A DNA stretch of 64,000 bases. Source: Pedobacter polysacchareus (lineage in GTDB: Bacteria > Bacteroidota > Bacteroidia > Sphingobacteriales > Sphingobacteriaceae). The stretch lies in NCBI RefSeq assembly GCF_019802255.1, contig NZ_JAHYSS010000004.1, positions 62,001 through 126,000 of the forward strand, in the 5' to 3' direction. A model generated the notes under the pieces. It was not told the DNA's origin and did no database searches. It saw nothing but the letters and a program-made list of their open reading frames with translations. Below are positions 8,984 through 16,541 of the stretch, piece after piece. Each line of letters begins with the position of its first letter. The stretch's first letter is position 1. A program made the translations under genes and the position numbers.

Positions 8984-9016
8984 TAAAAAAAGTCCTCCCA
9001 GTAAAATAGGAGGACT
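8984..9016 (-). terminator. Terminator or attenuator between NlpC/P60 and CapA genes
   Basis: On the minus strand an 8-bp perfect stem (arms 9009-9016 and 8991-8998, core AGTCCTCC) has a 10-base loop and runs into seven T residues (8990-8984), 24 bases after the upstream stop codon. The downstream CapA start lies about 20 bases further on. Confidence 0.8.
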
Positions 9017-9039
9017 CAATGTCTTTTGTTTGTGAAGGA

Positions 9040-9594
9040 TTATTCCTCCATCAGGTCATTTTTCACTGGATCCAGAATTCTGCCACCTTTGTAAAAATAC
9101 CTTGAATAATAGGGTTCATTTAAATTGCTGATCACTACTCCACGACTGGAAGAAGCATGAGCGAAGCGGTTATCGCCAAGATAAATCCCGATATGCGTAA
9201 TGCTGCGGCTTTTGATCTTGAAGAATACCAAATCTCCTTCTTTTAGTTCGTCTTTTGGCAATGGATCTACCATGCTAAAGATGTCACGTGAATTGCGGAG
9301 TATCGTAGTGTTGAAAACTTTATCGTAAATCGCTTTTGTAAAAGCTGAACAATCAATCCCTCTTTTGGTATTTCCACCGAAGCGGTAAGGAGTGCCAATC
9401 CATTCGTAAATGAATTTGTAAAGTTTGATGTTAGAAGTTGCATCTACCGCAACCCCCATTACCTGAGAAAAATATTGGGAAGCTAGATTATCAGGGTCTT
9501 CTAATTTGTTGGTTTCTTTTGATTTTGTCTGTGCATGGACGGCTGAAAGGCTGCACGCGACAATTAGGGTAGAAAACAAAAATTTTTTTATCAT
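9040..9594 (-). CDS. NlpC/P60 family peptidoglycan hydrolase
   Basis: This is a secreted cysteine peptidase, probably a D,L-endopeptidase cutting peptide stems of peptidoglycan. From the ATG at 9594 it has 184 residues, with a signal peptide (MIKKFLFSTLIVACSLSAVHAQ). The NlpC/P60 core follows: GTPYRFGG, catalytic Cys82 in GIDCSAF, His134 in ITHIGIYLG, and His146 in RFAHASSSRGV as the third residue. The longer frame from 9663 would add a cysteine-rich extension that spoils the signal peptide. A hairpin with T-run separates it from the CapA-like gene on the same strand. Confidence 0.92.
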   Translation of the reverse strand: MIKKFLFSTLIVACSLSAVHAQTKSKETNKLEDPDNLASQYFSQVMGVAVDATSNIKLYKFIYEWIGTPYRFGGNTKRGIDCSAFTKAIYDKVFNTTILRNSRDIFSMVDPLPKDELKEGDLVFFKIKSRSITHIGIYLGDNRFAHASSSRGVVISNLNEPYYSRYFYKGGRILDPVKNDLMEE

Positions 9595-9784
9595 ACTCTT
9601 AAGTTTGGGTAATAGACACTTACACTTAAACGTACACCACTGGGGCTTATTGTCCGGTGCCAAAACTATGTATTTTACAAATGTTATCCAAATGTAAACA
9701 GTTTAAAAATAAAAGTTATCCACATTTTGTGTAACCTTAGTGTTCATTTTACAGGTATTTCTTCTATATGTTGCAATAAAAAAG

Positions 9785-9792
9785 TAGATTTG
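9785..9792 (+). promoter_or_regulatory. -7 promoter box of pyruvate dehydrogenase E1-alpha
   Basis: TAGATTTG fits TAnnTTTG and lies 29 bases before the ATG at 9822. No well-spaced -33 TTG is evident. Confidence 0.4.
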
Positions 9793-9821
9793 CTCTTGTA
9801 AATAAAAACCAATACCCAAAA

Positions 9822-10817
9822 ATGAGTGCAGTAGAAATTAATAAAGATACCTATCTGAAGTGGTTTGAGTCGATGTTGCTGATGCGCAAGTTCGAAGAAA
9901 AAACAGGTCAACTATACGGACAACAAAAAATCCGTGGTTTTTGTCATCTATACATTGGTCAGGAAGCTGTCGTAGCCGGAGCTATTTCAGCGTTAAGACC
10001 AGAAGATTCTATGATCACCGCATACCGCGATCACGCACATGCCCTTGCAAAAGGTGTAAGTGCAAACAGCATTATGGCTGAGATGTACGGTAAAGCAACC
10101 GGATGTTCAAAAGGTAAAGGTGGTTCTATGCACATGTTTAGCAAGGAGCATAACTTTTATGGTGGACACGGTATCGTTGGTGGGCAGGTTCCATTGGGCG
10201 CAGGTATCGCTTTTGCAGAAAAATATAAAGGCACAAAAAATGTAAACGTTTGTTACATGGGTGATGGAGCGGTTCGTCAGGGCGCTTTACACGAGGCTTT
10301 CAATATGGCGATGCTGTGGAAATTGCCAGTTATCTTTGTTTGTGAGAATAATGGTTATGCCATGGGTACTTCTGTAGAACGTACTACAAACATGACTGAT
10401 ATATATAAAATAGGTTTAGGTTTTGATATGCCATGTGCTCCTGTAGACGGAATGGATCCTGTAGCAGTTCACACTGCAATGGATGAAGCGGCTCAGCGTG
10501 CCAGAAATGGTGATGGACCAACCTTCCTTGAAATCAGAACTTATCGCTACCGTGGTCACTCCATGTCTGACCCAGCTAAATATCGTTCTAAAGACGAATT
10601 GGAAGCTTACAAATCGAAAGATCCAATTGAGCAGGTAAGAGAAACTATCCTTCAGGAAAAATATGCTGATCAAGCATGGATCGAAGAGATCGAAGCAAAA
10701 GTGAAACAAATCGTTGATGATTCTGTTAAATTTGCGGAAGAATCTCCATGGCCGGAAGCATCAGAATTGTATACTGATGTTTACGTACAAACTGATTATC
10801 CATACGTACAAGATTAA
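9822..10817 (+). CDS. pdhA: Pyruvate dehydrogenase E1 component, alpha subunit
   Basis: This is the thiamine-diphosphate-dependent decarboxylase alpha subunit of the pyruvate dehydrogenase complex. Its 331 residues are typical of the alpha/beta-type E1. The TPP-binding motif runs from GDGAVRQG (147-154) to ENN (175-177). The YRYRGHSMSDP segment matches the regulatory-loop region of E1-alpha. The E2 gene starts 30 bases downstream. No E1-beta gene lies in the window, consistent with Bacteroidota where it is often encoded elsewhere. Confidence 0.95.
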   Translation: MSAVEINKDTYLKWFESMLLMRKFEEKTGQLYGQQKIRGFCHLYIGQEAVVAGAISALRPEDSMITAYRDHAHALAKGVSANSIMAEMYGKATGCSKGKGGSMHMFSKEHNFYGGHGIVGGQVPLGAGIAFAEKYKGTKNVNVCYMGDGAVRQGALHEAFNMAMLWKLPVIFVCENNGYAMGTSVERTTNMTDIYKIGLGFDMPCAPVDGMDPVAVHTAMDEAAQRARNGDGPTFLEIRTYRYRGHSMSDPAKYRSKDELEAYKSKDPIEQVRETILQEKYADQAWIEEIEAKVKQIVDDSVKFAEESPWPEASELYTDVYVQTDYPYVQD

Positions 10818-10847
10818 TTTAGAACGCATTTCATTTAATAATATAGA

Positions 10848-12497
10848 ATGGCTGAAGTAGTTAAAATGCCCAAAATGAGCGATACCATGACCGAAGGTGT
10901 GATGGCTAAGTGGCATAAGAAAGTTGGCGATAAAGTTAAAAGTGGCGATGTAATGGCCGAAGTGGAAACCGATAAGGCAACCATGGATCTTGAATCTTAT
11001 TGGGATGGTACCGTTTTATACATTGGTGTAGAAGAAGGTCAATCCGTTCCAGTAGATGCAGTTATCGCTGTAATAGGTAAAGAAGGAGAAGACTATAAAG
11101 CGGCATTAGCGGCAGAAGAAGGTGCTGCGGCCCCTAAAGCTGAAGCGGCGCCTGCAGAAACAGCTGCTCCGGTTGAAGATAAAAAAGAAACAGCAGCAGC
11201 TGGAATTACTGATGCTGATCTTGAAAAGATCGGTGTAACGGTAATCAGAATGCCTTTGCTAAGTGATACGATGACTGAAGGCGTAATCGCTGAATGGCAT
11301 AAAAAAGTTGGTGATAAAGTGAAGAATGATGACATCCTTGCTGATGTAGAAACCGATAAGGCGACTATGGAAGTAATGGGTTACGCAGACGGAACTTTAT
11401 TGCATATCGGTGTGGAGAAAGGTGCTGCCGCGAAAGTGAATGGCATTATGGCGATTGTTGGCCCGGAAGGAACTGACATCAGTGAATTCCTTAAACAAGG
11501 TGATGCACCTGCAAAACCAGCCGCTGATAAAAAAGCTGATGCTCCGGTAGCGGAAGCTGCTCCAGCAGCAGAAACTACAGCAGCTCCTGCTGAAGGTTCT
11601 GATCGCGTAAAAGCATCTCCATTAGCAAAGAGAATTGCGAAAGACAAAGGTATTGACCTTGCTAAAGTAGCAGGTAGTGCTGATGGCGGACGTATCATCA
11701 AAAAAGACATCGAAAACTTTAAACCTGCGGCAGCAGCGGCCCCTCAGGCAGCAGCAGCAAGTGCAGCCCCAGCGGAGAAATCAGCTTCGGTCAGCATTCC
11801 TCAGTTTATTGGTGAAGAGAAATATACAGAGAAACCAGTGACTCAAATGCGTAAAGTAATCGCTAAGCGTTTATCTGAAAGCTTGTTTACTGCACCTCAT
11901 TTCTACTTAACGATGTCTATTGATATGGATGGTGCAATCGCTGCACGTACCAAAATCAATGAATATGCACCGGTAAAAATCTCTTTCAATGACATGGTGT
12001 TAAAAGCAGTTGCGATTGCTTTAAAACAACACCCTAATGTGAACTCCTCTTGGTTAGGCGATAAAATCCGCTACAATGAGCATGTAAACATTGGTGTAGC
12101 TGTAGCTGTTGAAGATGGTTTATTGGTTCCTGTAGTTCGTTTTGCTGATGGCAAGTCATTGTCGCACATCTCTGCGGAAGTGAAAGACTTCGCACAGCGT
12201 GCTAAAGCTAAAAAATTACAGCCATCGGATTGGGAAGGTTCTACTTTCACCATTTCTAACTTAGGAATGTTCGGAATAGACGAATTCACTGCCATCATTA
12301 ACCCACCTGACGCTTGTATTCTTGCGATCGGCGGAATCTCTCAGGTTCCTGTGGTGAAAAATGGTGCTGTAGTTCCAGGAAACGTAATGAAAGTTACTCT
12401 AAGCTGCGATCACCGCGTAGTGGATGGCGCAACTGGATCTGCTTTCTTACAAACATTAAAAGCATTGTTAGAAGAACCAGTAAGACTATTGGTTTAA
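10848..12497 (+). CDS. pdhC: Pyruvate dehydrogenase E2, dihydrolipoamide acetyltransferase
   Basis: E2 is the core acetyltransferase that passes acetyl groups from E1 to CoA. Two lipoyl domains are visible with lipoylation lysines Lys43 (VETDKATMDLES) and Lys171 (VETDKATMEVMG). They are joined by Ala/Pro/Glu-rich flexible linkers. A peripheral-subunit-binding domain follows (VKASPLAKRIAKDKGIDL), then the catalytic domain with the active-site motif SCDHRVVDGATGS near the C-terminus. The length of 549 residues fits a two-lipoyl E2. The terminator at 12517-12542 closes the pdhA-E2 transcript. The upstream E1-alpha makes pyruvate rather than 2-oxoglutarate the likely substrate. Confidence 0.95.
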   Translation: MAEVVKMPKMSDTMTEGVMAKWHKKVGDKVKSGDVMAEVETDKATMDLESYWDGTVLYIGVEEGQSVPVDAVIAVIGKEGEDYKAALAAEEGAAAPKAEAAPAETAAPVEDKKETAAAGITDADLEKIGVTVIRMPLLSDTMTEGVIAEWHKKVGDKVKNDDILADVETDKATMEVMGYADGTLLHIGVEKGAAAKVNGIMAIVGPEGTDISEFLKQGDAPAKPAADKKADAPVAEAAPAAETTAAPAEGSDRVKASPLAKRIAKDKGIDLAKVAGSADGGRIIKKDIENFKPAAAAAPQAAAASAAPAEKSASVSIPQFIGEEKYTEKPVTQMRKVIAKRLSESLFTAPHFYLTMSIDMDGAIAARTKINEYAPVKISFNDMVLKAVAIALKQHPNVNSSWLGDKIRYNEHVNIGVAVAVEDGLLVPVVRFADGKSLSHISAEVKDFAQRAKAKKLQPSDWEGSTFTISNLGMFGIDEFTAIINPPDACILAIGGISQVPVVKNGAVVPGNVMKVTLSCDHRVVDGATGSAFLQTLKALLEEPVRLLV

Positions 12498-12516
12498 CTA
12501 ATATCCTAAATAATCT

Positions 12517-12542
12517 AAAAAGCTGCTTCGGCAGCTTTTTTT
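12517..12542 (+). terminator. Rho-independent terminator after pdhC
   Basis: A perfect 10-bp stem has arms 12517-12526 and 12531-12540, core AGCTGC, a stable TTCG tetraloop, and a T-run. It directly precedes the hisS promoter box. Confidence 0.92.
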
Positions 12543-12559
12543 ATGCCTGTTACTTTTTG

Positions 12560-12567
12560 TACTTTTG
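12560..12567 (+). promoter_or_regulatory. -7 box of hisS, only 5 bases from its ATG
   Basis: TACTTTTG matches TAnnTTTG exactly and ends at 12567, with the ATG at 12573. Transcription would begin at or next to the start codon, which suggests a leaderless or nearly leaderless mRNA. Confidence 0.5.
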
Positions 12568-12572
12568 TCGCT

Positions 12573-13958
12573 ATGTCGAATATTAAACCTTCTCTAGTTA
12601 AAGGAACCCGTGATTTTTCACCCCAGGAAATGGTCAAACGCAATCATATTTTTGATACCATAAAGACGGTATTTAAAAAGTATGGTTATGCCGAAATACA
12701 AACCCCAACGATGGAAAACCTAAGTACTTTAACAGGTAAATATGGTGATGAGGGCGATAAACTGATCTTTAAGATCTTAAACAGTGGTGATTTCCTTTCT
12801 AAAGCGAAACCAGAACTGCTGGCAGCTGCCAACTCAAATGCCCTGACTTCCTCGATTTCTGAAAAAGCATTGAGGTATGATTTAACGGTACCTTTTGCAC
12901 GTTACGTAGTGATGCACCAGAATGACATTTCGCTGCCTTTTAAGCGCTTTCAGGTACAACCGGTATGGAGAGCTGACCGACCGCAGAAAGGCCGCTACAG
13001 AGAGTTCTATCAATGTGATGTGGACGTGGTAGGTTCAGACAGCTTGTTAAATGAGGCAGAATTCATTCTGATCTATCAGGAAGCATTGAGTAACCTTGGT
13101 CTTAAAGACTTCACGATTAAATTAAATAACCGCAAAATCCTTACTGGAATTGCAGAAATCATAGGTAAACCAGAGTTGATCATTGACATGACGGTAGCCA
13201 TTGATAAGCTGGATAAAATCGGACTGGATGGCGTAAGTAAAGAGCTGTTAGAACGCGGATTTACGGAAGCAGACCTGGAGAAATTGAAGCCAGTCATTCT
13301 ATTGCAGGGCAGCAACGAAGAAAAACTGCAAAGTTTACGTAATGTATTGGCAGGTTCAACAACGGGTATGAATGGAATTGAAGAGCTCGAAACGGTATTC
13401 AAATACCTGCAAGGATTGCTGCAGACCACGCCGGATCTTCGCCCGGATGTAGAGCTGGACATTACTTTAGCACGTGGTTTAAACTACTATACCGGCTGTA
13501 TCTTTGAAGTGAAAACAAATGAAGCTGCTATGGGCAGTATTGGTGGAGGTGGTCGTTATGATGACCTGACCGGTATGTTTGGCCTGAAAGGTTTAACCGG
13601 GGTTGGGATTTCTTTTGGTGCAGACCGCATCTATGATGTGTTGCTGGAACTGAACCTTTTCCCTGAATCTGCTGCGGCGGGAACGAAAGTCCTGATCAGT
13701 AACTTTGATGCAGCGGCAGAATTATATGCCTTGCCTATCGTACAGCAGCTGAGAAATGCCGATATCGCTGCAGAACTATATCCTACTGCTGCAAAGCTGA
13801 AAAAGCAAATGAGCTATGCGGATGATAAGAAGATTCCTTATGTGATTTTAATTGGGAGTGATGAGCTGGAAAGCGGCCTTTTAACCCTAAAAGATATGCA
13901 GAGCGGCGTTCAGGAAAAACTATCCCTGAATGATATTCTGGAGAAAATTAAAAACTAA
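12573..13958 (+). CDS. hisS: Histidyl-tRNA synthetase
   Basis: This class II synthetase attaches histidine to tRNA-His. From ATG 12573 it has 461 residues and starts MSNIKPSLVKGTRDFSP, the normal family N-terminus. The upstream ATG at 12543 would overlap the terminator and promoter region. Motif 2 is seen as RFQVQPVWRADRPQKGR followed by EFYQCDVD. The histidine-specific motif is ARGLNYYTG, with GSIGGGGRYDDL next and motif 3 as GVGISFGADRI. The C-terminal anticodon-binding domain ends VILIGSDELESG. Its stop overlaps that of the convergent SnoaL-like gene by 4 bases. Confidence 0.96.
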   Translation: MSNIKPSLVKGTRDFSPQEMVKRNHIFDTIKTVFKKYGYAEIQTPTMENLSTLTGKYGDEGDKLIFKILNSGDFLSKAKPELLAAANSNALTSSISEKALRYDLTVPFARYVVMHQNDISLPFKRFQVQPVWRADRPQKGRYREFYQCDVDVVGSDSLLNEAEFILIYQEALSNLGLKDFTIKLNNRKILTGIAEIIGKPELIIDMTVAIDKLDKIGLDGVSKELLERGFTEADLEKLKPVILLQGSNEEKLQSLRNVLAGSTTGMNGIEELETVFKYLQGLLQTTPDLRPDVELDITLARGLNYYTGCIFEVKTNEAAMGSIGGGGRYDDLTGMFGLKGLTGVGISFGADRIYDVLLELNLFPESAAAGTKVLISNFDAAAELYALPIVQQLRNADIAAELYPTAAKLKKQMSYADDKKIPYVILIGSDELESGLLTLKDMQSGVQEKLSLNDILEKIKN

Positions 13959-14425
13959 TAGTTTTTGGACATATAAGCGGCCAGTTTATCGCTGGCCTGC
14001 TTTTTTACCTTATTCCTTAGAAAGGAAGTCCAGCCCAGTAATTTTCCGGTAAGTCCCAGAGATTGCTTCGACCAGGTATAAAAGTCGAACTGATCCCGGT
14101 GCTGGACGATTTTTCCGTTTTCAATGATGAACTGCGCATCGACTTGATTCCACACTTTTCTTCCCGTTGCCGAAAAGGTATAATGTGCATCCCAATGTGC
14201 TGTCGCGCCATTTTCAGTCGCTTTCACCGCACTAAATTCTACACGCATATCTTTTCCGCTTTTGATCAGCATTGCCCACATCGCACGGACCTGCGCAGCG
14301 TTCAGATCGGTAAATATGGGGTCGCTGAAAGTGGCCTGATCACTGTAACATTCCTGCATTCCGGCAACATCCTTGTTTTTAAAGGCTGTATAGAATTTGG
14401 TGATGAGTTCCTGATTGGCGTTCAT
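13955..14425 (-). CDS. SnoaL/NTF2-like protein
   Basis: The 156-residue protein has an NTF2-like fold signature: an N-terminal NQELITKFYTAFKNKDVAGMQECY helix pair, a FSDPIF turn, and strands such as AHWDAHYTFSATGR and NGKIVQHRDQFDF near the C-terminus. This fold serves polyketide cyclases, ketosteroid isomerases and many uncharacterised proteins, so the reaction is unknown. It starts 6 bases after the receiver protein's stop and is probably co-transcribed with it. Its stop overlaps the hisS stop (CTAA shared on opposite strands). Confidence 0.8.
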   Translation of the reverse strand: MNANQELITKFYTAFKNKDVAGMQECYSDQATFSDPIFTDLNAAQVRAMWAMLIKSGKDMRVEFSAVKATENGATAHWDAHYTFSATGRKVWNQVDAQFIIENGKIVQHRDQFDFYTWSKQSLGLTGKLLGWTSFLRNKVKKQASDKLAAYMSKNY

Positions 14426-14431
14426 AGGTGA

Positions 14432-14830
14432 TTAATATACTTTTCCTGCGAGGATGCCCTCAATTCTGTCTAGTAAATCGTCAATATCAAATGGTTTGGC
14501 CAGGAATCCATTCGGTTTAAAAGAACCATGCTGGATGTTGGCTTCAGTATATCTTGCGGAGATCATTAATACGGGAATTTCCGCCGTGCTGGGATTAGAC
14601 CTGAGCTGGGTTAATAACTCTCTGCCATCTCCATCAGGCAGCATAATGTCCATGATGACAAGATCTGGTCTGGATTTTTCAATATGCGTCATCATATTGA
14701 TGCTTTTATTGAGACCGGTTACTTTATACGCTTCGCTTTGTAAGATCAGCGTGATGACATCAAGTATGGCGTGATTGTCCTCAACGACGAGTATGTTTTT
14801 GTAAATTTCAGAGCTTTTTGCCAAAATCAA
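14432..14830 (-). CDS. Single-domain response regulator (CheY-like receiver)
   Basis: A 132-residue receiver domain with no output domain. The acidic pocket is VVEDN (Asp/Asn 18-19), the phospho-acceptor is Asp61 in DLVIMDIMLPDGDG, the switch Ser is in LMISARY, and the conserved Lys is in FLAKPFD. Such stand-alone receivers act in phosphorelays or by protein binding. No kinase is adjacent. It is upstream of, and likely co-transcribed with, the SnoaL-like gene. Confidence 0.88.
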   Translation of the reverse strand: MILAKSSEIYKNILVVEDNHAILDVITLILQSEAYKVTGLNKSINMMTHIEKSRPDLVIMDIMLPDGDGRELLTQLRSNPSTAEIPVLMISARYTEANIQHGSFKPNGFLAKPFDIDDLLDRIEGILAGKVY

Positions 14831-15062
14831 ATGGGTTGGATGTAATACAAATATATTTAATCAGGTTTGATTTTTGTACACATTAATTGGTTTAAATCAC
14901 AAATTCAAGTAATTTTCTATACAGGTGTGGAATTGTAGCACTTAGGGCTATACAACAGAATTAAGATACTAAATGGGAAGAAAGCCCTTCATGAAAAAAA
15001 ATATATTAGCCGATGAAACCTTTTGAGTTTTTGACTGTCTTAATATTAAGTTTTAGGTTTTT

Positions 15063-15097
15063 AAAAGAGGTACGATTGTGGCGATTGTACCTTTTTT
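15063..15097. terminator. Terminator at the end of the TetR-ABC1-SDR operon
   Basis: The stem pairs 15063-15073 with 15087-15097 (core AGGTAC/GTACCT, one G-U pair) with a 13-base loop. It abuts the stop codon of the minus-strand DUF2867 gene at 15096 and carries T-rich flanks on both sides. Confidence 0.65.
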
Positions 15098-16541
15098 ATT
15101 GCACTTTAAATTGGGTGATTCGTCTGGCCATCCCATTAAACAGGAAAATATGGAATGGAAACATGGCATACCAGTATATCCGTCCCCATAAGCCTGAAGG
15201 CCTGAAAGTGGCAATCTGTGAAAGAAAATACTGACCATGAAATTCAATGACTTTAAATTCCAGCCAGGCTTCTCCAGGGACTTTCATCTCTGCAAATAAT
15301 AACAGTCGCTTGTTTTGCTGATCGGCTAACAGCACCCGCCAGAAATCCACTACATCGCCAGCATGTATGGAAGTATTGCTCGTTCTGCCCCTGCGCGTGC
15401 CTACACCGCCCATCAGTTTATCCAAAAATCCCCTTAAATTCCATAGCCAGTTCGCATAATACCAGCCTCTGTTTCCGCCGATGCTCCATATATTCTCAAA
15501 TACCTCCTGCGGATCTCTCTCAAAAGGCATCTTGACCTTATATTCCAGCGTTCCATTTTGAGGGACTTTCACCTGATCCATGAAACTGGTGTCCAGATAA
15601 CCCCGGTTCAGCGCATCTTTCCAGCTGGAAACAATAGAATTTTGTTCAATTTTCTCAAAAGCAAGTGCTAGATTTTTACGATAAGGTAAGCAAGTGCCGG
15701 GAACTACGCTGCTGATGTGGTTGTCTTTACAAACGACCTCATTTTTCATGCTGTCCACCAGGCTTCTGGCCAAAGCATAAGGGACAGAGGTCACCATGTT
15801 TAACCATAAAGAAGATAAACGGGGGGTAAGCAATGGTAGTGTGAGGATGAAACGCTTTAAATGCCTGACTTCCGCATATTGCAGCATCATTTCTTTATAG
15901 CTCAGAATGTCTGGACCTCCAATGTCAAAAGTTTGCTGCATGGCTTTCTCATTTGACAATACACCGCTTAAATAACGCAGTACATCACGGATTCCGATCG
16001 GCTGACACTTCGTTTTGATCCATTTTGGGGCTACCATCACCGGTAATTTTTCCGTCAGATCCCTAATAATTTCAAATGAGGCACTTCCGGACCCAATAAT
16101 AATGGCTGCTCTTAAAATCGTAAAAGGAATACCGGATTGCTTTAATACGTCTTCGACGGCCAGTCTTGAGCTTAAATGCTCGGATAAGCCGAGGTCATTC
16201 ACAATACCGGTCAGGTAAATCAATTGCTGGCATTGACTGGCTTTCAGTGCTGCTATAAAATTTTGTGCAGAGGCGGTTTCCAGTTCAGAGAAGCCATGTT
16301 CGCTGGCCGACATAGAATGAACCAGGTAATAAGCGGCATGAATATCAGCAGGGATTTCAACCAGTGTTTCAGGCTTTAATAGATCTCCGGTGATGATTTG
16401 TACCTGATCACCGAAGTCTGAAACCTCTGCAAAACGCCTTTTGTCGCGCACCATACAGACTACTTCATGCCCAGCTTCCAAAAGAACAGGCAGCAATCGG
16501 GTACCGATATAACCATTAGCACCGGTCAGCAGGATTTTCAT
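15096..16541 (-). CDS. NAD(P)-binding epimerase-like protein with C-terminal DUF2867
   Basis: The 481-residue protein has an N-terminal atypical short-chain dehydrogenase/NmrA-like Rossmann domain (GANGYIGTRL from residue 7; AAYYLVHSM; AQNFIAALKASQCQQLIYLTG). The C-terminal part, from about residue 330, matches DUF2867 (FENIWSIGGNRGWYYANWLWNLRGFLDKL is the recognisable stretch, seen near 15400-15520). The substrate is unknown. Its ATG overlaps the stop of the ABC1 kinase gene by 4 bases, so the two are translationally coupled. The operon order TetR, ABC1 kinase, SDR suggests a joint role, perhaps in membrane lipid or quinone chemistry, but that is inference. Confidence 0.85.
   Translation of the reverse strand: MKILLTGANGYIGTRLLPVLLEAGHEVVCMVRDKRRFAEVSDFGDQVQIITGDLLKPETLVEIPADIHAAYYLVHSMSASEHGFSELETASAQNFIAALKASQCQQLIYLTGIVNDLGLSEHLSSRLAVEDVLKQSGIPFTILRAAIIIGSGSASFEIIRDLTEKLPVMVAPKWIKTKCQPIGIRDVLRYLSGVLSNEKAMQQTFDIGGPDILSYKEMMLQYAEVRHLKRFILTLPLLTPRLSSLWLNMVTSVPYALARSLVDSMKNEVVCKDNHISSVVPGTCLPYRKNLALAFEKIEQNSIVSSWKDALNRGYLDTSFMDQVKVPQNGTLEYKVKMPFERDPQEVFENIWSIGGNRGWYYANWLWNLRGFLDKLMGGVGTRRGRTSNTSIHAGDVVDFWRVLLADQQNKRLLLFAEMKVPGEAWLEFKVIEFHGQYFLSQIATFRPSGLWGRIYWYAMFPFHIFLFNGMARRITQFKVQ

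Noticed and set aside
8964-8984. Upstream start for the CapA-like protein (MKKYQLP)
   Set aside because: The ATG directly abuts a terminator T-run; the start at 8963 gives the same lipoprotein signal without that problem.
12543-12572. Upstream ATG for hisS (MPVTFCTF extension)
   Set aside because: It begins at the end of the pdhC terminator, covers the -7 box, and adds residues not typical of histidyl-tRNA synthetases.
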